Origin: Pelomonas margarita
GTDB taxonomy: Bacteria; Pseudomonadota; Gammaproteobacteria; Burkholderiales; Burkholderiaceae_C
Reading direction: 5' to 3'
Assembly: GCF_043555875.1 (NCBI RefSeq)
Contig: NZ_JBIGHW010000001.1
Coordinates: 496,001 to 560,000 of the forward strand
Length of the DNA stretch: 64,000 bases
In this document: piece after piece, positions 36,628-45,270 of the stretch
Numbering within the stretch: the stretch's first letter is position 1
How the letters are laid out: the number at the start of each line of letters is the position of its first letter
The notes under the pieces: model-generated
What the model saw: only the letters and a program-made list of their open reading frames with translations
Told to the model about the DNA's origin: nothing
Database searches by the model: none
Made by a program: the position numbers and the translations under genes

Positions 36628-36713
36628 AATGAAACGACCGCCCCCATGCCTGCTTCGCAAGCGCGCGCCCGGCGCGGCGCATCGGCGCCGCCGGACGGCC
36701 GGGAGCCACTGAC
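36628..36713. repeat. Intergenic repetitive element, copy 1
   Basis: This spacer reads CGCCCCCATGCCTGCTTCGC..., then GCGCATCGGCGCCGCCGGACGGCCGGG, then CCACTGAC directly before the next ATG. The spacer at 39767-39855 has the same layout (CGCCCCCGCGCTCACTTCG..., GCGCGTCAGCGTCTTCGGGCGGCCGGG, GCGTTGAC, ATG). GC-rich spacers of this pattern are frequent between genes in Burkholderiales; the role is unknown, possibly mRNA structure. Confidence 0.5.
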
Positions 36714-37811
36714 ATGTACGAAGCCTTCTATGGCCTGAGCAGCAAGCCTTTCCAGCTCAGCCCTGACCCGAACTTTTATTTCGGCAGCAAGCAGCACCGG
36801 CGCGCCAAGGCCTACCTGGACTACGGCGTGCTGCGCAATGACGGCTTCATCGTCATCACCGGCGAGATCGGCGCCGGCAAGACGACGCTGCTGCGCGGCC
36901 TGCTGGACAGCCTGAACCGCAGCAACGTCGTCATCGGCAACGTCGTGACGACGCAGCTGGACGCCGAGGACACGCTGCGCATGGTCGGCGCGGCCTTCGG
37001 CGTGCGCGTGAAGGACGCGCCCAAGTCCGAGCTGCTGATGACGCTGGAAGCGTTCTTCGTCAACCAGGTCACGCAGGGCAAGCGCTGCCTGCTCATCGTC
37101 GACGAGGCGCAGAACCTGACCGCCCGCGCGGTGGAGGAACTGCGCATGCTGTCCAACTTCCAGTTTGCCAACCAGTCGTTGCTGCAGACCTTCTTGGTCG
37201 GCCAGCCCGAGTTTCGCGGCATCCTGCAGAAGCCCGAGATGGAGCAGTTCCGCCAGCGCGTGGCGGCCACCTGCCACATCGGCCCGCTGGACGAGGACGA
37301 GACGCAGCGCTACATGGAGCACCGCCTGAAGTGCGCGGGCTCCACCGGCAAGCCCACCTTCGACCACGACGCCTTCCCGGCCATCCACAAGGCCAGCAAC
37401 GGCATCCCGCGCCGCATCAACCGCCTGTGCGACCGGTTGCTGCTGCTGGGCTTCATGCAGGGGCGCTCTCACCTGACGCTGGCCGACGTGAAGGAGGTGC
37501 TGCGCGACATCGCCCAGGAGAGCGAGACGCCGCGCCACAGCGACGTCAGCCCGCTGGACAGCGTGCCCGCCAGGCTGCCCGACAGCCGCCCGGCGGCGCT
37601 GGACAGTGCGCCCGGTGCGCTGGACGTGGCCAAGTTGAAGCTGAGCGTGGCCGAGGTCGACGGCCTCTCCAGCGAGATCGCTGCGCTGAGCGCCGACCAC
37701 CACACCGACCGCCTGCAGCGCCTGGAGCGCAGCATGATGCGCCTGGAGCGCATCAACCTGCAGACCCTGGCGCTGCTGCAGAAGCTGGTGGATGCCGTCA
37801 AGCAACACTGA
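36714..37811 (+). CDS. XrtA-associated AAA-type ATPase (ExeA/GspA-like)
   Basis: A 365-residue ATPase beginning MYEAFYGLSSKPFQLSPDPN, the hallmark of the ExeA-like family placed in exosortase A loci (TIGR03015-like). Walker A TGEIGAGKTT is at ~49-58 and Walker B LLIVDEAQNL at 126-135, followed by sensor and lid helices (GIPRRINRLCDRLLLLG). Residues ~285-365 are a Pro/Ser-rich linker then a coiled-coil-prone tail (DRLQRLERSMMRLERINLQTLALLQKLV). It probably powers or scaffolds assembly of the export machinery; the exact role is not established for the family. It is followed 11 nt later by the deacetylase. Confidence 0.9.
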   Translation: MYEAFYGLSSKPFQLSPDPNFYFGSKQHRRAKAYLDYGVLRNDGFIVITGEIGAGKTTLLRGLLDSLNRSNVVIGNVVTTQLDAEDTLRMVGAAFGVRVKDAPKSELLMTLEAFFVNQVTQGKRCLLIVDEAQNLTARAVEELRMLSNFQFANQSLLQTFLVGQPEFRGILQKPEMEQFRQRVAATCHIGPLDEDETQRYMEHRLKCAGSTGKPTFDHDAFPAIHKASNGIPRRINRLCDRLLLLGFMQGRSHLTLADVKEVLRDIAQESETPRHSDVSPLDSVPARLPDSRPAALDSAPGALDVAKLKLSVAEVDGLSSEIAALSADHHTDRLQRLERSMMRLERINLQTLALLQKLVDAVKQH

Positions 37812-37822
37812 GGCTGTAGATC

Positions 37823-38716
37823 ATGTTGATGCCCACCCCTGTCCCGCCGCTGCGCAATGCGATGAGCATCGACGTGGAGGACTACTTCCAGGTGTCCGCG
37901 TTCGCGCCCTACATCCGCCGCGAGGACTGGCACGGGCTGGAATGCCGTGTCGAGCGCAACATCGCCGCCATCCTCGCGCTGCTGGCCGAGAAGGACGTCA
38001 AGGCCACCTTCTTCACGCTGGGCTGGATTGCCGAGCGCTACCCGCAGGTGGTCAGGGCCATCGTCGCCGGCGGCCATGAGCTGGCCAGCCATGGCTACGG
38101 CCACGAGCGTGCCAGTGACCTGAGCCCGGCGGCCTTCCTCGAAGACATCGCCAGCGCCAAGAAACTGCTGGAAGATTTGGGCGGCGTGCCCGTCGTCGGC
38201 TACCGCGCGCCGAGCTTCTCGATCGGCAAGGGCAACCTGTGGGCTTTTGATGTGCTGCGCGACGCCGGCTATCGCTACTCCAGCAGCGTCTACCCCATTG
38301 CCCACGACCACTACGGCATGCCCGACTCGCCGCGCTTTGCCTACCCGGTGCGCGAGGGCTTGCTCGAGATCCCGGTGACGACGCTGCGCATGGGCTCTAA
38401 GAACCTGCCCAGCAGCGGTGGCGGCTACTTCCGCCTGCTGCCTTATGCGCTGTCGCGCTGGATGATCCGCCGTGTCAACGAGGTCGATGGCCAATCGGCG
38501 GTCTTCTATTTCCACCCCTGGGAGATCGACCCCGAGCAGCCGCGTGTGCCGGGCATCGATGCCAAGGCGCGCTTTCGCCACTACGTCAACCTGGCGCGCA
38601 CCCAGGGCCGCATCGCGCGGTTGCTGGGCGACTTCCGCTGGGGGCGCATGGACGAGATCTTCCTGGGCCGCGAGGCCAGCCCGCGCGCCGCGGCGCCCTC
38701 GCTGAGCGCCGCCTGA
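37823..38716 (+). CDS. XrtA-associated polysaccharide deacetylase (NodB fold, DUF3473)
   Basis: A 297-residue carbohydrate esterase 4 enzyme. Motif 1 is SIDVEDYF (~15-22) and the metal-binding region GGHELASHGYGHE has two histidines (~90-102). Then come VGYRAPSFSIG (~132) and the C-terminal family-specific FYFHPWEIDPEQPR (~226-239) and the FRHYVNLAR stretch. It removes N-acetyl groups from the polymer, probably in the periplasm or at the membrane. ATG 37823 was kept; an in-frame ATG at 37862 would remove the leader but keep the catalytic core. The downstream FemAB gene starts on the base after its stop. Confidence 0.9.
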   Translation: MLMPTPVPPLRNAMSIDVEDYFQVSAFAPYIRREDWHGLECRVERNIAAILALLAEKDVKATFFTLGWIAERYPQVVRAIVAGGHELASHGYGHERASDLSPAAFLEDIASAKKLLEDLGGVPVVGYRAPSFSIGKGNLWAFDVLRDAGYRYSSSVYPIAHDHYGMPDSPRFAYPVREGLLEIPVTTLRMGSKNLPSSGGGYFRLLPYALSRWMIRRVNEVDGQSAVFYFHPWEIDPEQPRVPGIDAKARFRHYVNLARTQGRIARLLGDFRWGRMDEIFLGREASPRAAAPSLSAA

Positions 38717-39766
38717 ATGAGTGCCTCCCTCCGCATTGCGCGGCTGACCGCGCAAGACCGGGCTGCGTCCGCCCGCTGGGACGCGTTCGTGCTGGCCCAT
38801 CCGCAAGCCACGTTCTTCCACCGCAGCGGCTGGCTGCGCGTCATCGAGCGCAGCTTCGGCCACGCGTGCTTCTTCCTGTACGCCGAACGTGACGGTGTCA
38901 TCGAGGGCGTGCTGCCGCTGGCGCAGATCAAGAGCCGGCTGTTCGGCCATTCGGTCGCCAGCCTGCCGTTTGCCGTCTACGGTGGTGTGGCCGCGCTGAA
39001 CGACGAAGCCGCTGCTGCGTTGGAGGCCGAGGCCGAGCGCTTCGCGCGTGAGCTGGGCGCCGAACATCTCGAGTACCGCTACCTCGGCGCCACACGCCAT
39101 GCGGACTGGCCGCGCCAGGACTTGTACGTCACCTTCCGCAAGGAGATCCTGCCGGACGAGGAGGCCAACATGCTGGCCATTCCGCGCAAGCAGCGGGCCA
39201 TGGTGCGCAAGGGCATCAAGAACGAACTGAAGGCCGCTATCGATCCGAACGTCGACCGGTTCTTTGACCTTTACGCCGACAACGTGCTGCGCCACGGCAC
39301 GCCTGCGATGCCGAAGCGGTACTTCCAGGCGCTGCTGGACGAGTTCGGTGCGGACGCCGAGGTGTTGACGGTCACGGCAGCTGATGGACGGCCGCTGTCC
39401 AGCGTGCTGAGCTTCTACTTCCGCGATGAGGTGCTGCCTTACTACGCTGGCGACGACGAGGCCGCGCGCGACCTCGCGGCCAATGACTTCAAGTACTGGG
39501 AGCTGATGCGGCGCGCCTGCGCGCGCGGCCTCAAGGTCTTCGACTACGGGCGCAGCAAGCAGGGCACGGGGCCCTACGCGTTCAAGAAGAACTGGGGTTT
39601 CGAACCGCAGCCGCTGAGCTACGAGTACCGGCTGTTCAAGCGGGACGCGATCCCCCAGAACAATCCGAACAACCCCAAGTACCAGCTGATGATCAAGGCC
39701 TGGCGCCGCCTGCCCGTGGGCGTGGCCAACTGGCTGGGGCCGTTCATCGTCAAGAACCTGGGCTGA
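38717..39766 (+). CDS. FemAB-family XrtA/PEP-CTERM-associated acyltransferase
   Basis: A 349-residue GNAT-fold FemAB protein of the type restricted to exosortase A loci (TIGR03019-like). Recognisable pieces are ATFFHRSGWLRVIERSFGH (~33-51), LPFAVYGGVAAL (~83), RKQRAMVRKGIKNELKA (~155) and FDYGRSKQGTGPYAFKKNWGFEPQPLSYEY (~275-304). FemAB enzymes transfer amino acids from aminoacyl-tRNA to amino groups; here the likely acceptor is the polysaccharide or a sorted protein, which is inference. The start directly abuts the deacetylase stop (TGAATG), so the two are coupled, consistent with acting on newly freed amino groups. Confidence 0.9.
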   Translation: MSASLRIARLTAQDRAASARWDAFVLAHPQATFFHRSGWLRVIERSFGHACFFLYAERDGVIEGVLPLAQIKSRLFGHSVASLPFAVYGGVAALNDEAAAALEAEAERFARELGAEHLEYRYLGATRHADWPRQDLYVTFRKEILPDEEANMLAIPRKQRAMVRKGIKNELKAAIDPNVDRFFDLYADNVLRHGTPAMPKRYFQALLDEFGADAEVLTVTAADGRPLSSVLSFYFRDEVLPYYAGDDEAARDLAANDFKYWELMRRACARGLKVFDYGRSKQGTGPYAFKKNWGFEPQPLSYEYRLFKRDAIPQNNPNNPKYQLMIKAWRRLPVGVANWLGPFIVKNLG

Positions 39767-39855
39767 GGTCGGATGCATGCCGCCCCCGCGCTCACTTCGT
39801 TCGCTGCCTCCCGAGGCGGCGCGTCAGCGTCTTCGGGCGGCCGGGTGGCGTTGAC
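39767..39855. repeat. Intergenic repetitive element, copy 2
   Basis: An 89-bp spacer with the same ordered blocks as 36628-36713, ending TTGAC immediately before the ATG. Its internal segment GCCTCCCGAGGCGGC can form a hairpin. It may tune mRNA stability between the FemAB gene and the downstream glycosyltransferase. Confidence 0.5.
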
Positions 39856-41046
39856 ATGAAGATCCTCTATCTCGTCCACCGCCTGCCTTACCCGCCGAAC
39901 AAGGGCGACAAGGTGCGCTCTTACCACCTGCTCAAGCATCTGGCGGCGCGGCACGAGGTGCACCTCGGCACCTTCATCGACGACCCCGACGACGAGCAGC
40001 ACCTGCCCCGCGTGCAGGCCCTGTGTGCAGGCCTGCATGTCGCGCGCCTGAACCCGCGCACGGCCAAGCTGCTGAGCCTGCGCGGTCTGCTGACGGGCGA
40101 AGCCCTGAGCCTGCCCTACTACCGCGACGCCGGCCTGCAGGCATGGGTGGCCGAGGCGGCGGCCCGGGTGGGGTTCGACGCCGTGGTGGTGTTCAGCGGC
40201 GTCATGGCCCAGTACGTGCCGCCGGGGCTGCGCATGCTGGTGGACTTCGTGGACGTCGACTCCGCCAAATGGCGTGATTACGCGCCTGAGCACGCCTGGC
40301 CGATGTCTTGGCTTTACCGGCGTGAATCGACCCAGCTGCTGGCCTTTGAGCAGCGCACGGCCCGTGCGGCGCAGTGCAGCTTCTTCGTCACCGACAACGA
40401 GGTCGCGCTGTTCCGTGACCTCGGGCCCGGCCAGACCATGAAGCTCGCCGCGCTGGGCAACGGCGTGGACGCCGATTTCTTCGCGCCGGATGCCGCACGC
40501 GCCAGCCCATTCACGGCCGGTGAGCTGCCGCTGGTGTTCACCGGCGCCATGGACTACTGGCCCAACGTCGATGCGGTGACCTGGTTGGTGCGCGACATGT
40601 TGCCGGCGCTGCGCGAGCGCTTTCCGGCGCTGCGCTTTCACATCGTCGGGCGCAGCCCGACGCCGGCCGTGCAGGCCCTGGCCGGGCCGGCCGTCAACGT
40701 GACGGGCACCGTGCCCGACGTGCGTCCCTACCTGCAACACGCTGCCGTCGTCGTTGCGCCGCTGCGGCTGGCACGCGGCCTGCAGAACAAGGTGCTGGAA
40801 GCCATGGCCATGGCCCGGCCGGTCGTTGCAGCCGGCAGCTGCGTGCGTGCGATCACCGACGCCTCCCAGCCCGGCCTGCAGCCTGCCGATGACGCGCCCG
40901 CCTACGTGCAGCAGCTGTCGCTCTGGCTGGCGGACCCGGCCGCTGCCGACACGGCCGGCCGCCGCGCGCGTGACTTCGTCGTCGGCGCCTACAGCTGGGG
41001 CGCCCACCTGGCCGGCCTTGATCGCTATCTGGAAACCCCATGCTGA
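39856..41046 (+). CDS. XrtA/PEP-CTERM-system glycosyltransferase (GT4, TIGR03087-like)
   Basis: A 396-residue GT-B enzyme starting MKILYLVHRLPYPPNKGDKV, then RSYHLLKHL, the signature of a sugar transferase family tied to exosortase A. The donor domain has VFTGAMDYWPNVDAV (~230), LRFHIVGRSPTPAVQAL, VTGTVPDVRPYLQHAAVVVAPL and RGLQNKVLEAMAMARPVV (~307-324), which supplies the GT4 Glu. It adds one sugar of the repeat unit on the cytoplasmic face; the sugar is not predictable. Its end overlaps the exosortase start by 7 nt. Confidence 0.88.
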   Translation: MKILYLVHRLPYPPNKGDKVRSYHLLKHLAARHEVHLGTFIDDPDDEQHLPRVQALCAGLHVARLNPRTAKLLSLRGLLTGEALSLPYYRDAGLQAWVAEAAARVGFDAVVVFSGVMAQYVPPGLRMLVDFVDVDSAKWRDYAPEHAWPMSWLYRRESTQLLAFEQRTARAAQCSFFVTDNEVALFRDLGPGQTMKLAALGNGVDADFFAPDAARASPFTAGELPLVFTGAMDYWPNVDAVTWLVRDMLPALRERFPALRFHIVGRSPTPAVQALAGPAVNVTGTVPDVRPYLQHAAVVVAPLRLARGLQNKVLEAMAMARPVVAAGSCVRAITDASQPGLQPADDAPAYVQQLSLWLADPAAADTAGRRARDFVVGAYSWGAHLAGLDRYLETPC

Positions 41047-42614
41047 ACATGCCCAAACCCTGGCGATTGCCCTTGCTCGTGCTGGTGCTGGCCTGGGCGC
41101 TGCTGGCGCTGCTGTACCACGGCACCATCGGCGCCATGGTGTCCATCTGGGACCGCTCGGAGACCTTTGCCCATGCCTGGGTCGTGCCGCCCATCTCGGC
41201 CTGGCTGGTGTGGCGGCTGCGTGCGGGCCTGGCGCCACTGCAGCCCTGGCCTGCGCTGCATTGGCTGTGGGGCCTGTTGCCGCTGGGGCTGTTGTGGCTG
41301 ATGGGGGAGCTGGCGGCGGCCAACGCGGCCACGCAGTTCGCCGTGATGGGCATGTTCGTGTTGCTGGTGCCGGCACTGCTGGGCACCGAGGTGGCGCGCC
41401 GCATCGCGTTTCCACTCGGCTTCCTGTTCTTTGCCGTGCCCTTCGGCGACTTCCTGACGCCCTGGCTGATGGAGCGCACTGCCGATTTCACCGTGCTGGC
41501 CTTGCGCGCCACTGGTATTCCGGTGTTCCGCGAAGGGCTGGAGTTCGTCATTCCCTCGGGCTCCTGGTCGGTCGTGCAGGCCTGCAGCGGCATCCGCTAC
41601 CTGATGGCCTCGGTGATGGTGGGCACCCTGTTCGCCTACCTGAACTACCGCTCGCACACGCGACGGTGGGTCTTCGTCGGCGTCGCCATCGTCACGCCGC
41701 TGGTGGCCAACTGGCTGCGGGCCTACATGATCGTCATGCTGGGCCACCTGTCCGGCAACACGCTGGCGGTGGGCGTGGACCACCTCATCTACGGCTGGGT
41801 GTTCTTCGGCGTCATCATGCTGGCCATGTTCATGATCGGCGCGCGCTGGTCCGAGCCGGATGCCGCCCCTGAACCGGCACCAGCCGTCGCGCCGGGTGTG
41901 CATGCCGCGCTGTCGTCGCGCTGGTCGGCCGCGATCGCCGCGACCGTGCTGCTGCTGGTCCTGCCCTCCGTCTTGCGCATGCATGCCGACGAGCGCAGCG
42001 CCCATGGCGAGCCCGAACTGGTGGTGCCGCAGCTGCCGGGCTGGGCATGGCGTGCCGAGCCCCTGGCCAGCTGGCGCCCGGCGTTTGCGAATGCGGCCGC
42101 CACGCTGCATGGCCGCTATGAACCCGAGGCGGGCGGCGATGCCATCGGTGTCTACATCGGCTACTACCGCGACCAGCGGCCGGGGCGCCAACTCGTCACC
42201 TCCGTCAACAGCTTGGTCGATGTCGAGACCGATCGTGATTGGTCCCGAACGCTCTCGACGCTCGCTGTTCTGGATACCGATGCCGGCAGGCTCGGCTGGC
42301 GGGTCGGCGAGCTGCGCGGCCAGGCGCTCAGCCAGGTCAGCGGTGGTGGCAGCCTGGCGCCGCGGCTGCGTGTCTGGCAGATCTACTGGATCAACGGGCG
42401 CCCCTTCACCAGCGATTGGCAGGCCAAGCTCTACGGCGCCTGGCGCAAGCTGCAAGGGCAGGGTGACGACGCCGCCGTGCTGCTGGTGTATGCCGAGAAA
42501 GACGGCGCCGGCCCGGACGAGATGCGGCTGCGCGCCTTCCTGTCCGCGCACTGGCGCACATTCGACACCGCTTTGAGTGGGGTCCGCGACCGGGGCGCGG
42601 CGCGCCAACCCTGA
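41040..42614 (+). CDS. xrtA: Exosortase A fused to an EpsI domain
   Basis: A 524-residue membrane protein. Residues 1-270 form a multi-pass exosortase with the catalytic triad in place: Cys182 in VQACSGIRYL, Arg227 in VANWLRAY and His248 in VDHLIYGWVFF. Exosortase A cleaves the PEP motif of PEP-CTERM proteins and transfers them to a cell-surface anchor. Residues ~285-515 are an EpsI (DUF3485) domain (RWSAAIAATVLLLVLPSVL, VYIGYYRDQRPGRQLVTSVN, WQIYWINGRPFTSDWQAKLYG) normally fused to or next to XrtA and linked to polysaccharide export. Both halves are full length. It overlaps the upstream glycosyltransferase and precedes the UDP-sugar dehydrogenase by 47 nt. Confidence 0.95.
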   Translation: MLNMPKPWRLPLLVLVLAWALLALLYHGTIGAMVSIWDRSETFAHAWVVPPISAWLVWRLRAGLAPLQPWPALHWLWGLLPLGLLWLMGELAAANAATQFAVMGMFVLLVPALLGTEVARRIAFPLGFLFFAVPFGDFLTPWLMERTADFTVLALRATGIPVFREGLEFVIPSGSWSVVQACSGIRYLMASVMVGTLFAYLNYRSHTRRWVFVGVAIVTPLVANWLRAYMIVMLGHLSGNTLAVGVDHLIYGWVFFGVIMLAMFMIGARWSEPDAAPEPAPAVAPGVHAALSSRWSAAIAATVLLLVLPSVLRMHADERSAHGEPELVVPQLPGWAWRAEPLASWRPAFANAAATLHGRYEPEAGGDAIGVYIGYYRDQRPGRQLVTSVNSLVDVETDRDWSRTLSTLAVLDTDAGRLGWRVGELRGQALSQVSGGGSLAPRLRVWQIYWINGRPFTSDWQAKLYGAWRKLQGQGDDAAVLLVYAEKDGAGPDEMRLRAFLSAHWRTFDTALSGVRDRGAARQP

Positions 42615-42661
42615 CAATCCGCCGCGATCCCAACAACGACAGCAACGAGAAGAAAACGACC

Positions 42662-43941
<1,280 letters not shown>

Positions 43942-43942
<1 letters not shown>

Positions 43943-43981
43943 TCTGCGTACTCATCCAGGGCGCTTTCCCTGACCGCAGAT
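43942..43981 (+). terminator. Two-tier hairpin after tviB
   Basis: Outer stem ATCTGCG/CGCAGAT (43942-43948, 43975-43981) encloses an inner stem CAGGG/CCCTG (43957-43961, 43968-43972), starting at the tviB stop. It lacks a U tract, so it may be a weak or Rho-assisted end of the core XrtA operon, or an mRNA-stabilising structure. Confidence 0.4.
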
Positions 43982-44065
43982 GCGGTGGTGCGCGGGTGCG
44001 AGGCCCGCATGCCAACGGGGCATCTGCCGGGCTGCCATTCGGTACGGAGTGCCCGCCGGTGCGAC

Positions 44066-44331
44066 ATGGGAGTTCTTTTGTCGTTGATCCGGCGCTTGTT
44101 CAGCCCGGGCGCCGTGCGCTTTCTGGAGGTCGGAATCGGCAACACTGCGTTCAGCGTCGCTGTTCAACGTTTCCATCATCTGCGCGCTGATGCAGGTGGA
44201 TCTGAGAACCTCTCAGGCCGGTGCCGTAGCCCTCGCGCCAAGCACGGTGGTCTCCTCGCTAGCGCAGCGCTATCTCAATTTCGGCCGGGGGGTGCCGTAC
44301 CCAGCCGCCAACATCCATTGCGGAGTGACCC
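44066..44331 (+). pseudogene. Decayed gtrA (GtrA-family flippase) remnant
   Basis: The first frame reads SLIRRLFSPGAVRFLEVGIG then NTAF, the usual N-terminus and first membrane helix of GtrA-family proteins. After a +1 shift around 44150 another frame continues SLFNVSIICALM, then QVDLRTSQAGAVALAP and STVVSSLAQRYLNFGRG, resembling the next helices. Only part of a ~130-residue family is recoverable and the last helices are missing. It lies directly upstream of a GtrB/DPM1-like glycosyltransferase, the normal partner of GtrA, which supports the identification. An intact GtrA gene lies at 50038-50562. Confidence 0.6.
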
Positions 44332-45270
44332 ATGGCGATCAAACTTGCGATCATCGTTCCTTGCTACAACGAGGAAGAAGTGCTGCCCGAGACGAATCGA
44401 CGCCTGTTGGAGGTGCTCACGCGCCTGCAGGATCGTGGCGCTGTCACTCCCGACAGCGCCATTCACTACGTTGACGACGGCAGCCGTGACAAGACTTGGC
44501 CATTGATCGAAGCCTTGTCGAAGGGGGACGGGCGTGTGCATGGCATCAAGTTGTCGCGCAACCGTGGTCATCAAGCTGCGCTGATGTCGGGCTTGCTCAC
44601 TGTGCCTGGCGATGCCCTTGTCAGCATCGATGCCGACCTCCAAGATGACGTGACCGTCATCGAAAAGATGGTGGATGAGCACGCGGCCGGTGCCGAGGTT
44701 GTCTACGGTGTGCGGGACTCGCGGGCGACGGACACGGTTTTCAAGCGCAACACAGCACTGGCCTACTACGGGCTCATGCGCAAGATGGGCGTGGATCTTG
44801 TGCACAACCACGCTGACTTTCGCCTCATGGGACGACGTGCCGTTGAGGCGCTGCGCGAATACGGCGAAACCAATATGTTCCTGCGGGGCATCGTGCCGCT
44901 CGTTGGCTACCGCGCTGCCACGGTGCGCTACGACCGTGCCGAGCGCTTCGCCGGCGAGTCGAAGTACCCGCTTCGCAAGATGCTCACGTTCGCGCTGGAG
45001 GGCATCACGTCCTTCAGCGTCGTGCCGCTGCGGCTCATCACGCTGCTGGGCCTCGTGATTTCGGTGGCCAGTTTCCTGATGATTCTGTTTGTCGTCTACG
45101 TCACGCTCGTGCTGCAGGCCGTCGTGCCCGGTTGGGCGTCCACGGTGGTGCCCATCTATTTCCTGGGGGGCATTCAGATGCTGTCGATGGGCGTGCTCGG
45201 TGAGTACGTTGCCAAGATCTATCTCGAAACCAAGCGTCGCCCGCGCTTCTTCATCGAGGCCACGGTGTAA
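44332..45270 (+). CDS. GT2 glycosyltransferase, DPM1/GtrB type
   Basis: A 312-residue enzyme that transfers a sugar to polyprenyl phosphate on the cytoplasmic face. The GT-A domain has IIVPCYNEEEVLP (7-19), YVDDGSRDKTW (~46) and the DxD SIDADLQDD (~103-111), and ends with RYDRAERFAGESKYPLRKML (~201-220). Two C-terminal membrane helices follow (LITLLGLVISVASFLMILFVV, VVPIYFLGGIQMLSMGVLGEY). This helix pair is typical of GtrB/ArnC/DPM1. The next gene starts on the last base of its stop (TAATG). The polyprenyl-linked sugar would be flipped by GtrA and used by the following GT-C-like proteins. Confidence 0.9.
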   Translation: MAIKLAIIVPCYNEEEVLPETNRRLLEVLTRLQDRGAVTPDSAIHYVDDGSRDKTWPLIEALSKGDGRVHGIKLSRNRGHQAALMSGLLTVPGDALVSIDADLQDDVTVIEKMVDEHAAGAEVVYGVRDSRATDTVFKRNTALAYYGLMRKMGVDLVHNHADFRLMGRRAVEALREYGETNMFLRGIVPLVGYRAATVRYDRAERFAGESKYPLRKMLTFALEGITSFSVVPLRLITLLGLVISVASFLMILFVVYVTLVLQAVVPGWASTVVPIYFLGGIQMLSMGVLGEYVAKIYLETKRRPRFFIEATV

